This document shows, in pieces, positions 17,999 to 27,926 of a stretch of 64,000 bases of DNA. Each line of letters begins with the position of its first letter. Position 1 is the stretch's first letter. The DNA is from Sphaerospermopsis kisseleviana NIES-73. GTDB taxonomy: Bacteria; Cyanobacteriota; Cyanobacteriia; Cyanobacteriales; Nostocaceae. The notes under the pieces were generated by a model. That model was not told the DNA's origin. It did no database searches and saw nothing but the letters and a program-made list of their open reading frames with translations. The stretch spans positions 4,584,494 to 4,648,493 of the forward strand of contig NZ_AP018314.1 in NCBI RefSeq assembly GCF_002368075.1, read 5' to 3'. A program made the position numbers and the translations under genes.

Positions 17999-19885
17999 TC
18001 AATTTGGATGAAAATAGGTATAAATTTCCTGTGCTAATCTCGATCCAATTCCGGGAACTTCTGTTAATTGCTGTGGTGTAGCTTGACGGATATAATCAAC
18101 GGAGCGAAAATGAGCTAGTAGTAACTTTTGTCGATGGTGTCCTAAACCGGGAATTTCATCTAAGCGCGACCTTTTCAATTTATCACTTCTTTGTTGTCGA
18201 TGAAAACTCACAGCAAACCGATGTGCTTCATCTCGCAACCTTCGCAATAACTGTACTCCTGGTTGTTCTGCGTCTGTTTCTAAAGGTAAAGACTCACCGG
18301 GTAAAAAGATTTCTTCCCGTTTTTTTGCTAAACTCACAACCCGTAAGTCTGCTAATAAATTTATTTCTTCTAAAATAGATACTACCGCAGATAATTGACC
18401 TTTACCACCATCAATCATAATTAAATCTGGCCAGTCAGAATTTCCTAATCTTGGTAATTTTGGATCTTCAATATATTTCCTAAATCTTCTGTGAATCACT
18501 TCTGCTAAACTGGCAAAATCATCAGAATGTCCAATACTCACATTGGGATTTTTAATTTTATAATGACGGTAATATTGTTTTGCTGGTAAACCATCAATAA
18601 ATACCACTTGAGAAGCTACTGCATTACTTCCTTGAATGTGAGAAATATCATAACCTTCAATGCGGTGAGGTAAGTCTGGTAAATCAAGAATTGCTGCTAA
18701 ATCTTCTAATGATTTTTGATTACTATCACCCAATTTTTGCATTCTTTGTAATTCAAATTGGGCGTTTTTTTCTACCATTTCTATTAATTCTGCTTTTGTT
18801 TGTCGCAAAGGTGCAATAATATTTACTTTTCTGCCTTTTCTTTGTGTTAAAATTTCTGCTAAAATTTCCCCATCGGGTAATTCATGTTGTACTAAAATTT
18901 CACTAGGAATTTCTACACTATCTGCTGTTTGATAATGTTCTTCTAATACTCTTTGTAAAATTGCTCCTGGTTCAGCTTGGGAGTTAGCAATAAACGCTAA
19001 TCTTCCGACTAATTGACCTGCACGAATTTGAAATAATTGAATGTATGCGTGTTGATTATCTGCGGCTAAAGCAATGGCATCTCTTGATACTGTATCATCA
19101 GGTAAGGATACTTTTTGCTGTGCAGTTAAGGATTTTAAACCAATAATTTGATCTCTGATTTTGGCTGCGGTTTCAAAATTCAATTCTTCCGCTGCTGCTT
19201 CCATTTGTGTTGTTAAAATATCTATTAATTCCTGAGTTCTTCCTTGAAATACCATTGCTATTTTTTGGATAATTGTCCGGTATTCTTCAGGAGAAATTAA
19301 CTGTTGACAAACTCCAGGACAACGACCAATATCATAATTTAAACAAGGACGATCTTTAAATAAAGGTTGGGGTCTTTGTTTTTGGGGAAAAATGCGTTTA
19401 CACAGGTGCAGAATTTCCCGTAATAAACCTGAGTCTGTGTAAGGTCCGTAGTATTTATCTTTTTTATCTTTGGGTTTTCCCAGTTGACGTTTACGAGTAA
19501 TAAAAATGCGCGGATACTCCTCGGACCAGGTAATGCAGAGATAAGGATATTTTTTATCGTCTTTTAATAAAACATTAAAATAAGGTTGATGCTGTTTGAT
19601 TAAATTTGCTTCTAATGCTAATGCTTCCGCTTCGGTATCAGTGACAATAAATTCAATTTCCGTCACTAATTTAACCATCGTGTTGATGCGTTGAGTCTTA
19701 TTAGTGTAGTCACGGAAATAGGAACGAACACGCGATCGCAATTTGCGAGATTTACCTATATAAATAATGCGATCGCTTTCATCCCGCATTAAATAAACCC
19801 CTGGTGCTGGGGGAATTTCTGCTAAACGGGTTTCTAGTTTCTCTGGGTTTTTAACTAATGGTAGAGTTTGAGATGATACTGTCAC
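17999..19885 (-). CDS. uvrC: Excinuclease ABC subunit C
   Basis: The 628-residue nucleotide-excision-repair nuclease incises both sides of a lesion after UvrAB loading. It has the N-terminal GIY-YIG domain ([20 protein letters not shown]), a central UVR motif ([17 protein letters not shown]) for UvrB contact, the RNase H-like C-terminal nuclease domain ([28 protein letters not shown]) and helix-hairpin-helix motifs at the end ([25 protein letters not shown]). Full length. Not in an obvious operon. Confidence 0.97.
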   Translation of the reverse strand: MTVSSQTLPLVKNPEKLETRLAEIPPAPGVYLMRDESDRIIYIGKSRKLRSRVRSYFRDYTNKTQRINTMVKLVTEIEFIVTDTEAEALALEANLIKQHQPYFNVLLKDDKKYPYLCITWSEEYPRIFITRKRQLGKPKDKKDKYYGPYTDSGLLREILHLCKRIFPQKQRPQPLFKDRPCLNYDIGRCPGVCQQLISPEEYRTIIQKIAMVFQGRTQELIDILTTQMEAAAEELNFETAAKIRDQIIGLKSLTAQQKVSLPDDTVSRDAIALAADNQHAYIQLFQIRAGQLVGRLAFIANSQAEPGAILQRVLEEHYQTADSVEIPSEILVQHELPDGEILAEILTQRKGRKVNIIAPLRQTKAELIEMVEKNAQFELQRMQKLGDSNQKSLEDLAAILDLPDLPHRIEGYDISHIQGSNAVASQVVFIDGLPAKQYYRHYKIKNPNVSIGHSDDFASLAEVIHRRFRKYIEDPKLPRLGNSDWPDLIMIDGGKGQLSAVVSILEEINLLADLRVVSLAKKREEIFLPGESLPLETDAEQPGVQLLRRLRDEAHRFAVSFHRQQRSDKLKRSRLDEIPGLGHHRQKLLLAHFRSVDYIRQATPQQLTEVPGIGSRLAQEIYTYFHPN

Positions 19886-20098
19886 GGCTAATGTTAGGTA
19901 ATTTTACAAATAAATACCTTTCTTTATTTTAAGAAATATTTTTAATGTCATCTAATTTTTGATGAAGATGCGATGAATTATATAACGAACCGCAAAGGAC
20001 GCAAAGCACACAAAGAAAGCCAGAAAACCAGGGAATAAATTCCCTGTCTTATAGCTAAAGTCAGTTAAAACCGACTATTTTGCAAAGATTATGGTTTC

Positions 20099-21325
20099 TC
20101 AAACGCTAGAATTAATAAATTCAGCAATTCTATCTACCGCAGTTTCTAATATCTGTGGTTCTTGCACCAACGCAAAACGCACATATCCTTCCCCTGCTGA
20201 ACCAAAACCAGCACCCGGAGAAGCAGCTACACCAGTTTGTTTAACTAACTCTGTACAAAATTTGATAGAATTATTACTCCAATGTTCTGGTAATTTTGCC
20301 CAAATATACATAGTTGCTTCTGGTGTGGGAACGTTCCAACCAATGCGGTGCAAGGCATTGATGAAAGCATCACGACGTTGGCGGAAAATAGCAACTGATT
20401 TTTTTACACCGTCTTGATTGCCTGTAAGTGCAGCGATCGCCCCGTTTAAAATTCCCAAATATTGATTAAAATCAACGGTGGCTTTAACCTGTTTTAAAGC
20501 TTGAATTAATTGAGCGTTACCAATGGCGTAACCAATGCGGAAACCACCCATATTATAAGATTTAGACAAGGTGAAAAATTCAATAGAAACGCTTTTTTCA
20601 GGGTCAGCTTGTAAAATTGAGGGAACTGAGGATTTTAGATTTTGGATTTTGGATTTTGGATTGAAAGTTTCGTCCTGGGTAAATACTAAATCTACGTAGG
20701 GGAAATCATGGACTAAAACAATGTTATGCTTTTGACAAAAAGCTACAGCTTCTTGAAAGAAAGATAAAGGAGCGATCGCACTGGTAGGATTATGGGGATA
20801 GCTTAACACCATCAGCCGTGACTGAGCTAAAACTGAAGCGGGAATATCAGTCAACACTGGTAAAAAATTATTTTCTGCTTTTAATGGCATTGGGTAAATT
20901 TGCCCACTTGCTAAATAAACTCCTCCTGCATGGGAAGGATAACCAGGGTCTAATAACAAGGCAAAATCACCAGGATTGAGAATTGCTAAAGGTAAATGTG
21001 CAGTTCCTTCCTGAGAACCAATCAAAGGTAAAACTTCTGTTTCTGGGTCAACTTTAATACCGAATTTTTGCTCATACCATTGAGCAGCAGCTTGACGAAA
21101 TCCTTGAGTTCCTCGAAACAGCAAATAACCGTGAGTGTTAGGATCATCAAGAGATTTGGCGATCGCATCAATAATATGATTATCTACTGGTAAATCAGAA
21201 GATCCCAGAGACAAATCAATTAATTCTTTTCCAGCAGACACAGCTAGAGCCTTAGCCCTGTCCATATCCGCAAATACATTAGCTTGTAGAGGTTGTAAAC
21301 GTTGTGCAAATTGCATTTTAGTCAT
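20099..21325 (-). CDS. Class I/II PLP-dependent aminotransferase, LL-DAP-aminotransferase-like
   Basis: A 408-residue fold-type I aminotransferase. The PLP lysine is in FTLSKSYNMGGFRIGYA; other conserved sites are SYPHNPTSA and HDFPYVDL. It resembles the LL-diaminopimelate aminotransferase branch, but the substrate cannot be assigned with certainty. Residues QDETFNPKSKIQNLKSSVPS lie between conserved blocks and are encoded by heptad repeat DNA (20631-20663), so the protein carries a repeat-derived in-frame insertion of about 11 codons. Whether the enzyme remains active is unknown. Confidence 0.85.
   Translation of the reverse strand: MTKMQFAQRLQPLQANVFADMDRAKALAVSAGKELIDLSLGSSDLPVDNHIIDAIAKSLDDPNTHGYLLFRGTQGFRQAAAQWYEQKFGIKVDPETEVLPLIGSQEGTAHLPLAILNPGDFALLLDPGYPSHAGGVYLASGQIYPMPLKAENNFLPVLTDIPASVLAQSRLMVLSYPHNPTSAIAPLSFFQEAVAFCQKHNIVLVHDFPYVDLVFTQDETFNPKSKIQNLKSSVPSILQADPEKSVSIEFFTLSKSYNMGGFRIGYAIGNAQLIQALKQVKATVDFNQYLGILNGAIAALTGNQDGVKKSVAIFRQRRDAFINALHRIGWNVPTPEATMYIWAKLPEHWSNNSIKFCTELVKQTGVAASPGAGFGSAGEGYVRFALVQEPQILETAVDRIAEFINSSV
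20631..20663. repeat. Heptad repeat within an aminotransferase gene
   Basis: GATTTTAGATTTTGGATTTT and the following heptamers match the left arm of the intergenic composite repeat (2321, 21957, 29741). The segment spans 33 nt, a multiple of three, and keeps the reading frame open. Confidence 0.85.
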
Positions 21326-21520
21326 TAGTCATGGGTCATTAGTAATTAGTCATTGGGCAAAATCAGGTCAAAAGTCAAAAGTCAAAAAATAGGGAACAGG
21401 AAAGAGGAAAGGGAGCAAGGAGGAAAATACCTCTCTTCTGCCTCCAGTCCCCAGTCCCCAGCGATGCACTGAGCTTGTCGAAGTGTCCCCAGTCCCCAGT
21501 CCCCAGTACCTGACCATTTA

Positions 21521-21856
21521 CTAATTACTATTTAAATGCTGATCCAAAAGACTGAGTAATTGATCTTTGCTGATAACTCCCTCAGTCGATTCTAGCAGTT
21601 GCTTTTCTTTAATTAACCTGAGTGCAGGGACACCTTCCACCTGATACCGTTTTACAGTTAGGGGGTTAGGGTCAATTTCCATCTTGACAATTTTTAGGCG
21701 ATCGCTGTATTTATTAGCAGCTAAACTAATCATTGGCGACATCAATTGACAAGGACCACACCAGGAAGCCCAAAAGTAAACTAATACAGGCTGCTCGGCT
21801 TTTAAAACCTCAGTTTCAAACTCAGCGTCAGTGATAGTTATTACACCCTTACTCAT
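21521..21856 (-). CDS. Thioredoxin-family protein
   Basis: From the preferred start MSKGVITITDAEFETEV the protein has 111 residues with the redox motif WCGPC in YFWASWCGPCQLMSP and the cis-proline motif GVPALRLI, a complete thioredoxin fold. An open extension to 21895 (MCQLGRCHLMETL) looks unconserved. It probably serves as a general dithiol reductant; the exact thioredoxin class is not settled. Downstream lies repeat DNA; composite repeats also lie upstream. Confidence 0.88.
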   Translation of the reverse strand: MSKGVITITDAEFETEVLKAEQPVLVYFWASWCGPCQLMSPMISLAANKYSDRLKIVKMEIDPNPLTVKRYQVEGVPALRLIKEKQLLESTEGVISKDQLLSLLDQHLNSN

Positions 21857-21914
21857 TAAAGTCTCCATTAGGTGGCATCTTCCAAGTTGACACACACATT
21901 ACTGTATCGTAAAA

Positions 21915-22040
<126 letters not shown>

Positions 22041-22079
22041 CTTTCCCAGTCACCAGTCACCAGTCCCCAACGAAACAAA

Positions 22080-22104
22080 ATCCCACAACCTTGAGGTGTG
22101 GGAT
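22080..22104 (-). terminator. Terminator downstream of vipp1
   Basis: Arms ATCCCACA (22080-22087) and TGTGGGAT (22097-22104) form an 8-bp stem with a 9-nt loop; on the minus strand TTTTGTTTCG follows. It lies about 27 nt after the vipp1 stop codon. Confidence 0.75.
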
Positions 22105-22130
22105 ATTCTCAAATGTGTTTTCTGCAAAAC

Positions 22131-22934
22131 TTACAACTGATCTAATTGTCTTTTTAAAGCTTCCAAGTCAGCTTTTAATGGATCATCCACTGGCTCCGCA
22201 GGTTTAGCTGTGGTAGTTGGTTGTTGTGTATTGGTGGGTTGTTGTTGTGGGGGTAGTTGCGGTTGAGGTGCTGCTGGTGGTAGCATACTTGCTTTCAAAG
22301 CTGCCAATTCATCATCAACATCACTACTACCTTCTAACTGGGCAAATTGGCTTTCTAAAGTTCCACCTACTAATTCTGCTGTAGACTGAGCGCGAGCTTC
22401 TTGCATCAAAACCTTTTCTTCCATGCGCTCAAAAGCAGCCATGGCACTGCTTGTACTCATCCCACTAACCATTGAACCCAGTTGTTCCTGAGCTTTAGCA
22501 GCAGTAATTCGCGCTTTGAGCATTTCTTTCTTGGTTTTAGCTTCAGAAATTTTGCTCTCTAGCTGGATCAAATTCTTTTTCAGAGTTTCCACCTGTACAG
22601 TCTGCTGATCTAAACTGACTTTTAATACTGTAGCAGTATCATTAAAAGTTTTCTTGCGCTCTAATGCTTGACGGGCTAAGTTTTCATCACCTTTTTGCAG
22701 AGCTAGTTGGGCGTTACGTTGCCACTTATTAACTTCATTTACAGCCTCATTGTATTGTTTATCTGTGCGTTTTTGGGCAGCAATGGCTTGTGCAATACCT
22801 TGACGTAACTGTACCAAGTCTTCCTGCATTTCCAACAGGGCTTGTTCCAGCATTTTTTCTGGATCTTCTGCTTTATTGATTAAATCGTTAACATTCGCAC
22901 TAACTACTCTTTTAAGCCGATCAAATAATCCCAT
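22131..22934 (-). CDS. vipp1: PspA/IM30 family membrane-remodelling protein Vipp1
   Basis: A 267-residue ESCRT-III-like protein, almost all helical. It starts MGLFDRLKRVVSANVNDLIN, an amphipathic lipid-binding helix, followed by the coiled-coil PspA core to about residue 215. A Pro/Gln-rich linker then leads to a C-terminal helix (DPLKADLEALKRQLDQL). That extension is the feature that separates Vipp1 from PspA. Vipp1 is needed for thylakoid biogenesis and membrane protection. The paralogue at 23160 lies directly upstream in the same orientation. Confidence 0.92.
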   Translation of the reverse strand: MGLFDRLKRVVSANVNDLINKAEDPEKMLEQALLEMQEDLVQLRQGIAQAIAAQKRTDKQYNEAVNEVNKWQRNAQLALQKGDENLARQALERKKTFNDTATVLKVSLDQQTVQVETLKKNLIQLESKISEAKTKKEMLKARITAAKAQEQLGSMVSGMSTSSAMAAFERMEEKVLMQEARAQSTAELVGGTLESQFAQLEGSSDVDDELAALKASMLPPAAPQPQLPPQQQPTNTQQPTTTAKPAEPVDDPLKADLEALKRQLDQL

Positions 22935-23159
22935 AACTTTGTTTTTCCTTGTTTTTATGCTTGAGGTTTACGCAATTTGTTAGACAGTGAAGTTTTTTAC
23001 TGTTTAATAGTTACCTATTTCAATTTAATCTTTTCAGTCTGGATTGGTTTCCTCTCTCCATTCTGAATCATCACCCTATAATTCAGCTACATTAACTCAT
23101 CACATTTAACACTTTGGAGTTTTCACCTTGGAGTTTTGGTTACTTGCTGCACTGAAAGG

Positions 23160-23840
23160 CTATATCTCTGTCGGCTGGTTATTTACCTCCTTTAACATTT
23201 GGGTTTTCATTGCTGCCAGTTCAACATCGACATTGTTATTAATAGAATTCAAATTAGCAAACCTTGTTTCCAGATTATCACTACCCAGTTGACCAATTGC
23301 TTCTGCTTGTGATTCTATCTGCAACACCTTATCTTCCATGCGTTCTAATGCACTCAGACTAGATGTAGTAGAAAATTCACTCAGCATTTCCTGAAGTTTA
23401 TAGGAAGCTTGAGCAGAACGAGCGCGAGCAATGTACATATCTTTTTTAGTTTTTACTTCTGCGGTTTTCAACTCCAAACTACGCATATCCTGTTTTAACT
23501 TGTCTACTACTTGTTTTTGCTGTTCTATTTGCTCAAACAAAGCTGTAGCCGTTTGTTGGTAAGTTTGGCGTTTGGTGAGAGCTTCCCGTGCTAAAGCTTC
23601 GTTACCTTGTTGGAGAGCTAGTTGAGCGCGACGATACCATTCTTGGGATTGAGATTCTGCTGCAAGTGCTTGACGTTCAGTGCGTTTTTGGGTAGCGATC
23701 GCACCAGCAACTCCCTGTCTCAATTGTACCAAATTTGACTGCATTTCCAGAAAGGTTTGCTCCAAAACTTTTTCTGGATCTTCAGCACCATTCACCAAGC
23801 TGTTAACATTAGCACGAACTACCCGCAAAATGCGCTTCAT
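23160..23840 (-). CDS. pspA: PspA-family phage-shock protein
   Basis: A PspA-core protein of about 226 residues from the preferred start MKRILRVVRANVNSLVNGAE (a start at 23849 would add three residues). It is collinear with Vipp1 but stops without the C-terminal extension helix, as expected for PspA. It is highly helical, with conserved AEDPEKVLEQ near the N-terminus. Presumed to protect membrane integrity under stress. Its separation from vipp1 by 225 nt suggests separate promoters. Confidence 0.88.
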   Translation of the reverse strand: MKRILRVVRANVNSLVNGAEDPEKVLEQTFLEMQSNLVQLRQGVAGAIATQKRTERQALAAESQSQEWYRRAQLALQQGNEALAREALTKRQTYQQTATALFEQIEQQKQVVDKLKQDMRSLELKTAEVKTKKDMYIARARSAQASYKLQEMLSEFSTTSSLSALERMEDKVLQIESQAEAIGQLGSDNLETRFANLNSINNNVDVELAAMKTQMLKEVNNQPTEI

Positions 23841-23960
23841 CACTTCCATACTTAAATATGCTCCATTCAGGTTTTAGCAACCAGCAAATTTAGGCTTCTT
23901 TCCATGATCAATTCTGAATTATCAATTATCAATTATCAATTATCAATTATCAATTACCTA

Positions 23961-25145
23961 TCATGGTTTTTGTACACGGGCTTTAATGCCTTTTGCCTGT
24001 AGTTGCTGTAAACGTTGTTTTGCTTCCTCTTCAGTCTTCAACGCACCAAGATAAATATACTTTTGTCCATCTGATAAATAAGCATCAGGAACAACTTGCC
24101 GCGCACTTGCTAAAGCATTATTGCCTTGATTATCAGCCACAATATAATAGTACCCATCCGCTGATGGTTTTATTTCTGTATTCAGTCCTGGTAAAGTTTC
24201 CTTGGGCTTGGGTATGGCGGAAACATTGGGGACTGAAGTTAGTGGAACTACTGGACTTATTGGTGTTTCGATGACTATAGGTTGGGGATTAGCTGTCGGG
24301 GTTGGTTTAACTTTCGGTGTTAAACCTATTACATCATTAGGATCTCTCACCTGTGGAAACTCACGAGCCGCCAAGTTAGGATATTTGGGGATAGGTGTGA
24401 TTTCTGGTTGGGCTATAGGTGAGGGATTACTTGCCGGAACATAAGTATTTTCACTATTTTTTGAGGAGATCCGGTTAAAAAGTTGGCTCAAATGCAACTG
24501 TGGTAAAGTTCGGGGATTAAATACTACATAGCCTAAAGTTAAACTAGCTAACAGCAGCAGCATAGAACCAATACCCAACGGTGACAGTAAACTGTCGTTA
24601 GAATTACTTGATTTGTTGGTTGGTGGTTGTTCTTCTTGGAGACTTCGCAGCAGTGCTTCACTGGATTCTAAATAATCATCTGGGTGTTTGGGAGTATGAT
24701 TTGCCGCTACAGGAGTTTCACCTTCAGCCTTGGGCTTTGTCGGTACTATACTACTGATAGGCTTTGACTCAGGTGGCGGTGGTGGGGTTTGTATTTTGGT
24801 AGACTGTTCGGCAGAAGACAGTGGTAAATGATTGATTTGTTCCTGTTTTTCCACATCTGAGACAGAATTTTCTAGAAAAATTGAGTTATTCTTAAATTCT
24901 GACGTTGATGGCTGAGTTGTTACCAATGTCTCAGTTATGGTATTTAACTCTTGGGATGGCTGAGGAATATAATTTTCTACACTAACTTTTTTCGTTTGCC
25001 TCACTCCATTGCGTGCGCGTCGGTATCTAGTTAACTCTTGATCCAACTGCACTTCTAAACTTCCTAGTGCTGCTGCTAGTGCTGGTTGTAAGCCAGAGGT
25101 TTTAGCGGATGAAGTACCAGAATCAATTGTGGGATTTTGACTCAT
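23961..25145 (-). CDS. SPOR-like domain membrane protein
   Basis: A protein of 394 residues from the preferred start MSQNPTIDSGTSSAKTSG. The upstream extension to 25268 translates a palindromic intergenic repeat and is discounted. A polar low-complexity N-half is followed by one membrane helix (LGIGSMLLLLASLTLGYVVF), a long Pro-rich linker and a C-terminal domain of about 65 residues (YYYIVADNQGNNALASARQ, then LGALKTEEEAKQRLQQLQAKG) resembling SPOR, a peptidoglycan-binding fold. It is probably a bitopic envelope protein; the exact role is unknown. Confidence 0.75.
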   Translation of the reverse strand: MSQNPTIDSGTSSAKTSGLQPALAAALGSLEVQLDQELTRYRRARNGVRQTKKVSVENYIPQPSQELNTITETLVTTQPSTSEFKNNSIFLENSVSDVEKQEQINHLPLSSAEQSTKIQTPPPPPESKPISSIVPTKPKAEGETPVAANHTPKHPDDYLESSEALLRSLQEEQPPTNKSSNSNDSLLSPLGIGSMLLLLASLTLGYVVFNPRTLPQLHLSQLFNRISSKNSENTYVPASNPSPIAQPEITPIPKYPNLAAREFPQVRDPNDVIGLTPKVKPTPTANPQPIVIETPISPVVPLTSVPNVSAIPKPKETLPGLNTEIKPSADGYYYIVADNQGNNALASARQVVPDAYLSDGQKYIYLGALKTEEEAKQRLQQLQAKGIKARVQKP

Positions 25146-25202
25146 TGCCAGGATGCCTTCAATATGATAGTGCTGTATGAATTTTATCAGTAAAAAATTC
25201 AA

Positions 25203-25445
25203 GTGACTCCTGTACGGGTGAAGTAGGGGCGAAGTAGGGGCGAAGCCTGCCTGTCGGCAGACAGGCATTCGGAAAATAACCTGTGATCAAAATTGAGAAT
25301 TGATCGCCCGAATGCTTCGCCCTTACGGGAAAATAGCGTGTTGATAAAATTGATAATTTGTTGCCCGAATGCTTCGCCCTGACAGGAAAATAGCGTGTTG
25401 ATAAAATTGATAATTTTGTTGCCCGAATGCTTCGCCCCTACGACT
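25203..25445. repeat. Palindrome and 57/58-bp tandem repeat
   Basis: A hairpin TGCCTGTCGGCAGACAGGCA at about 25249-25268 is followed by units each starting GCCCGAATGCTTCGCCC at 25306, 25363 and 25421 (periods 57 and 58 nt). Between these lies a conserved filler containing GGAAAATAGCGTGTTGATAA. A more diverged unit precedes them at about 25264. No coding potential is seen. Confidence 0.85.
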
Positions 25446-25526
25446 CCTGACTCCTTAATCTCCTAGCCCATGACTTACGTCACGCTGCGGGAACACAGAT
25501 AACTTTTTCAGCAAACCCAAATCTAG

Positions 25527-26120
25527 ATGTCGTTGAAATCTGTTAATGATATTTTAGGCATTCTCCAACTGGAAGCCCAATGGCAGGAACAACCTTTTTC
25601 ACGCTTGCTCAAGTGTTGGCAAGAAGTTGTTGGGGTTAAGGTTGCTGCACAAACACGCCCTTTGTCGATTCAGCGTGATGTTTTGTGGGTAGCAACTTCT
25701 AGTGCAGCTTGGGCGCAAAATTTGACTTTTCAACGCAAAAATCTACTTTTAAAGTTAAATAAAAAGTTGAATCACGAGATATCTACACCTTTGATAGATA
25801 TTCGCTTTTCTACTGCCCAATGGAAACAAACACCATTACCAGACAACCCACAACAAACTTTATCACCCCAAGCACACCCTAGTTATTTGGGTGATGTAGG
25901 TGTGGGTATTTCCAAACCTGAACTTAAAGCTAGTGCTAAAAATGCTCAGACAGCTTTTGAACAATGGGCTAGAAATAGACAAGAGCGATCGCATAACTTA
26001 AACTTACCTCTTTGCCCCCAATGTCAATGCCCATCCCCACCAGGTGAAGTCCAACGCTGGGGTGTTTGTTCTCCTTGTGCCGCTAAATTTGTCATTGATC
26101 AAGCAGGAAACAAAGAATAG
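25527..26120 (+). CDS. DUF721 (DciA-like) protein with C-terminal zinc ribbon
   Basis: A 197-residue protein. Residues about 1-95 fit DUF721, the fold of DciA, which helps load the replicative helicase in bacteria lacking DnaC (SVNDILGILQLEAQWQEQP, then WQEVVGVKVAAQTRPL). The C-terminus has two CxxC pairs (CPQCQC and CSPC), consistent with a zinc ribbon. A replication-initiation role is inference from the family. It stands divergently from the SPOR gene, with the 57-bp repeat between. No adjacent dna genes. Confidence 0.75.
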   Translation: MSLKSVNDILGILQLEAQWQEQPFSRLLKCWQEVVGVKVAAQTRPLSIQRDVLWVATSSAAWAQNLTFQRKNLLLKLNKKLNHEISTPLIDIRFSTAQWKQTPLPDNPQQTLSPQAHPSYLGDVGVGISKPELKASAKNAQTAFEQWARNRQERSHNLNLPLCPQCQCPSPPGEVQRWGVCSPCAAKFVIDQAGNKE

Positions 26121-26393
26121 CCAAAATGCAACATCTAAAAGGCTCGTGTCATCCAAATCTCACTTTTTACCTTTGATCCCCAATGCGTTATAGGCAAAAA
26201 CAAGTATGTGGACACTTCACTAATCATATACAAATATGACAAAAATATAAAAACATAATAAAAATTTTTTTTTCAAAAAAATACCTAAAACCCTTATTAG
26301 ATAATTACTTCTTGGCTTTTATACCCATTTTGTCAGGGAACGAAAATATTAAGTGTGATAATTACCCTTCGTTCCCACTCAAGACTCAAGATT

Positions 26394-26717
26394 ATGAAGC
26401 CAATTAACCCTTTAACATCAGCCTGTAGGTATTGTCGTCATTACCAACCAGAAGGCCGTCGTGGTGGTATGTGTCAGCAATTAAGCGCACCTGTTCAAGC
26501 TGGTTGGAAAGCTTGCTCTTTAGCGATCCCCGCCTTTGCTCCTACATGGGAATCTTTAGAAGATAATTGGAGCTTACCATTATCTAAACCTATTGTACCT
26601 ATCCTACCCGTTGCAGCTAATATCAATTCCGATTTAGAAAATCTAGAATTTACAACTGTTGCTGAAACATCTGTTTCCTCATTACCAGAGATAAAAACTA
26701 AAGTTATAGTTGTTTAA
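26394..26717 (+). CDS. Small cysteine-containing conserved protein, unknown function
   Basis: A 107-residue protein from the preferred start MKPINPLTSACRYCRHYQPE (an upstream ATT-type start would add an unconserved stretch). Cys residues in CRYCRHYQPEGRRGGMCQQ and a later Cys suggest a metal- or cluster-binding site. A compact N-terminal ~60 residues is followed by a low-complexity tail. I cannot assign a function. Short AT-rich DNA precedes it. Confidence 0.7.
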   Translation: MKPINPLTSACRYCRHYQPEGRRGGMCQQLSAPVQAGWKACSLAIPAFAPTWESLEDNWSLPLSKPIVPILPVAANINSDLENLEFTTVAETSVSSLPEIKTKVIVV

Positions 26718-26887
26718 GACTTGGTTACTACTTTTGGTGACTACTCTAATTATATTTTTCCCAATCAGACTGCTAAATATAACATTGGCATTTAGTTAGC
26801 TTTGCAAATTTTTTGGTGCTGCAATTTTGTTTCTAATAAAGCCTTATTAGCATCGCACCTTGTGATCAGGTGCGGTTGTGAGGATGG

Positions 26888-27721
26888 TTAAGGCAACCAA
26901 GGAAAGTCCCGAAAATTGGGAGTCCGTTTTTCTAAGAAAGCTTGTTTGCCTTCTGAACCTTCTTCGGTCATGTAATAAAGTAAAGTTGCATTACCAGCCA
27001 GTTCTTGTAACCCTGCTTGGCCATCACAGTCAGCGTTAAATGCTGCTTTTAAACAACGTATGGCAATGGGACTTTTTTCTAATATTTCCTGCGCCCATTT
27101 TATCCCTTCGGCTTCGAGTTCTGCTACAGGAACTACTGTATTAACTAATCCCATTTCTAAAGCTTGTTCGGCATTATATTGACGACAGAGAAACCAAATT
27201 TCTCGTGCTTTTTTCTGTCCAACTATCCGTGCTAAATAACTCGCCCCAAAACCACCATCAAAACTTCCTACTTTTGGTCCTGTTTGTCCAAAAATGGCAT
27301 TATCCGCAGCTATGGTTAAGTCACAAATTAAATGTAAAACATGACCACCACCAATAGCATAACCAGCGACTAAAGCAATCACTACTTTAGGCATAGAACG
27401 GATCAAACGTTGTAAATCTAGCACATTTAAGCGCGGAATCCCTTCATCATCAACATAACCAGCTTGTCCGCGTACACTTTGATCACCACCGGAACAGAAA
27501 GCATATTTTCCATCTGTGTGAGGTCCTGCACCCGTAAATAGAACTACACCAATACTAGTATCTTCACGAGCATCACAAAAAGCCTCATAAAGTTCAAAGA
27601 CAGTTTTTGGGCGGAAAGCATTGCGTTTGTGGGGACGGTTGATGGTGATTTTAGCGATACCATCGGTTTTTTGATACAGAATATCTTCGTAGGTTTTAAC
27701 AGTTTTCCAGTCAGTTGACAT
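26888..27721 (-). CDS. menB: 1,4-dihydroxy-2-naphthoyl-CoA synthase (MenB)
   Basis: The 277-residue crotonase-fold enzyme closes the naphthoate ring in phylloquinone (vitamin K1) synthesis, the photosystem I quinone in cyanobacteria. Conserved features include [14 protein letters not shown], the oxyanion-hole loop [12 protein letters not shown] and [14 protein letters not shown]. Full length. It lies alone, without other men genes nearby. Confidence 0.96.
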   Translation of the reverse strand: MSTDWKTVKTYEDILYQKTDGIAKITINRPHKRNAFRPKTVFELYEAFCDAREDTSIGVVLFTGAGPHTDGKYAFCSGGDQSVRGQAGYVDDEGIPRLNVLDLQRLIRSMPKVVIALVAGYAIGGGHVLHLICDLTIAADNAIFGQTGPKVGSFDGGFGASYLARIVGQKKAREIWFLCRQYNAEQALEMGLVNTVVPVAELEAEGIKWAQEILEKSPIAIRCLKAAFNADCDGQAGLQELAGNATLLYYMTEEGSEGKQAFLEKRTPNFRDFPWLP

Positions 27722-27764
27722 AGGGATGAGTTAACTATGGTGCTTGAGAATTTTATCAGGTATT

Positions 27765-27862
27765 GGTGATTGGGGACTGGTGACTGGGGTGGGGACTGGT
27801 GACTGGTGATTGGGAAAAATAACTAATAACTAATAACTAATAACTAATAACTAATTACTAAA
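27765..27862. repeat. Mixed heptamer arrays (GGTGACTGG-type and AACTAAT)n
   Basis: GACTGGTGACTGG-type heptamers are followed by about five AACTAAT heptamers (27820-27858), upstream of the decayed gene at 27927. Confidence 0.85.
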
Positions 27863-27926
27863 CAGACATGATATTATTTGATTATTATTGTATTCTGAAG
27901 TTGGAAAAATCCAATAGGATGATTTT

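Noticed and set aside
25146-25268. N-terminal extension of the SPOR-domain protein
   Set aside because: The extra residues come from a palindromic intergenic repeat; the ATG at 25145 starts the protein-like sequence.
25305-25445. Possible CRISPR array at the 57/58-bp repeat
   Set aside because: Repeats and intervening sequence are both conserved from unit to unit; there are no unique spacers and no cas genes.
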